A DNA stretch of 5,466 nucleotides from contig JBKCEW010000081.1 of assembly GCA_046304235.1 (NCBI GenBank), positions 1-5,466 of the forward strand, given 5' to 3'. The position numbers and the translations under genes are program-made. Positions 5,232 through 5,466 of the stretch are shown one piece after another (position 1 is the stretch's first letter; each line of letters starts with the position of its first letter). The notes beneath the pieces were generated by a model. That model saw nothing but the letters and a program-made list of their open reading frames with translations, searched no databases and was not told the DNA's origin. The DNA comes from CANHVK01 sp046304235. GTDB taxonomy: Bacteria; Bacteroidota; Bacteroidia; Flavobacteriales_D; Crocinitomicaceae.

Positions 5232-5263
5232 AAAATGAGATTCAGTTTCCCAAATCTCATTTT
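5232..5263. terminator. Bidirectional hairpin terminator
   Basis: AAAATGAGATT (5232-5242) and AATCTCATTTT (5253-5263) form a perfect 11-bp stem around a 10-nt loop. A-rich sequence on the left and T-rich on the right give a U-tract on both strands. It lies between convergent genes (RhuM remnant on +, small membrane protein on -) and probably ends both transcripts. Confidence 0.8.
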
Positions 5264-5283
5264 CATTTTTTGACTAATCTTTA

Positions 5284-5463
5284 TTAATTCATATTCTTCA
5301 ACTGCCTAGCATACAAAAATATCCAAATAGCAGAAAATAATGCTCCGATTATTAATTCATTTTGAGCAGCCAATTTAATAGGCACTACAAAATAGATAAA
5401 TGTAAAAGACAAAAGACTGTAAATGATGTAGAAATGAAAACCAAGTCTATTTTTACGAAGCAT
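5284..5463 (-). CDS. Small two-helix membrane protein, hypothetical (possibly partial)
   Basis: Reading the minus strand from the ATG at 5463-5461 gives 59 residues beginning MLRKNRLGFHFYIIYSLL. There are two hydrophobic stretches, about residues 9-29 (FHFYIIYSLLSFTFIYFVVPI) and 38-51 (IIGALFSAIWIFLY). A basic N-terminus and basic tail (ARQLKNMN) flank them, so both ends may face the cytoplasm. It ends with two stop codons in a row (5284-5286 and 5281-5283) and is followed, in its own direction, by the hairpin terminator. The frame remains open to the right edge (CTA just before the ATG), so the ATG may be internal. I do not recognise the family. The terminator position and clean hydrophobic pattern argue that it is a real gene. 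Confidence 0.6.
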   Translation of the reverse strand: MLRKNRLGFHFYIIYSLLSFTFIYFVVPIKLAAQNELIIGALFSAIWIFLYARQLKNMN

Positions 5464-5466
5464 TAG

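Overview
The window is AT-rich DNA that looks like Bacteroidota, probably a flavobacterium. Its protein families (Eco57I-type methylase tail, GxxExxY, DUF1016, RhuM) commonly occur together there, none of the starts has a clear Shine-Dalgarno sequence, and the leaders are made of short AT-rich repeats. This assignment is inference, because no taxonomic marker is present.

Layout: (1) 2-1000, the 3' end of an Eco57I/type IIG-like restriction-modification gene on the + strand, entering from the left edge. It carries the TaqI-type specificity region and a conserved C-terminal tail. (2) 1207-1620, a GxxExxY protein with a PD-(D/E)XK-like core. (3) 1696-2718, a full-length DUF1016/YhcG-type PD-(D/E)XK nuclease-like protein. 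(4) 2860-3855, a full-length RhuM-family protein. (5) 3864-4865, a complete IS1595-family insertion sequence with imperfect 22-bp inverted repeats and a likely 8-bp target duplication, inserted directly behind the stop codon of the first rhuM. (6) 4884-5225, a second, divergent RhuM gene cut off after its N-terminal DNA-binding part. (7) A strong bidirectional hairpin terminator at 5232-5263. (8) 5284-5463 on the - strand, a small two-helix membrane protein that may continue past the right edge.

The region reads as an RM locus followed by a row of passenger genes often seen beside RM systems, ending at a decayed border. The genes need not form one operon, since each passenger has its own AT-rich leader. 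GxxExxY, DUF1016 and RhuM leaders share repeat words, and the last two share an exact 34-bp block.

The most unusual signal is inside coding sequence. Both RhuM genes carry a 25-nt inverted repeat at exactly the same alignment position. The outer arms and the mismatch position are identical, but the inner arms differ completely in sequence while remaining self-complementary. The DUF1016 gene carries a perfect 13-bp-arm inverted repeat with a third, competing arm just downstream. This suggests selection for nucleic-acid structure inside these genes, such as self-recognition, autoregulation or hairpin exchange, in addition to the protein. A second notable signal is a step in base composition within the RM gene near position 700 (about 25% to 38% GC by hand count), consistent with exchange of the specificity region.
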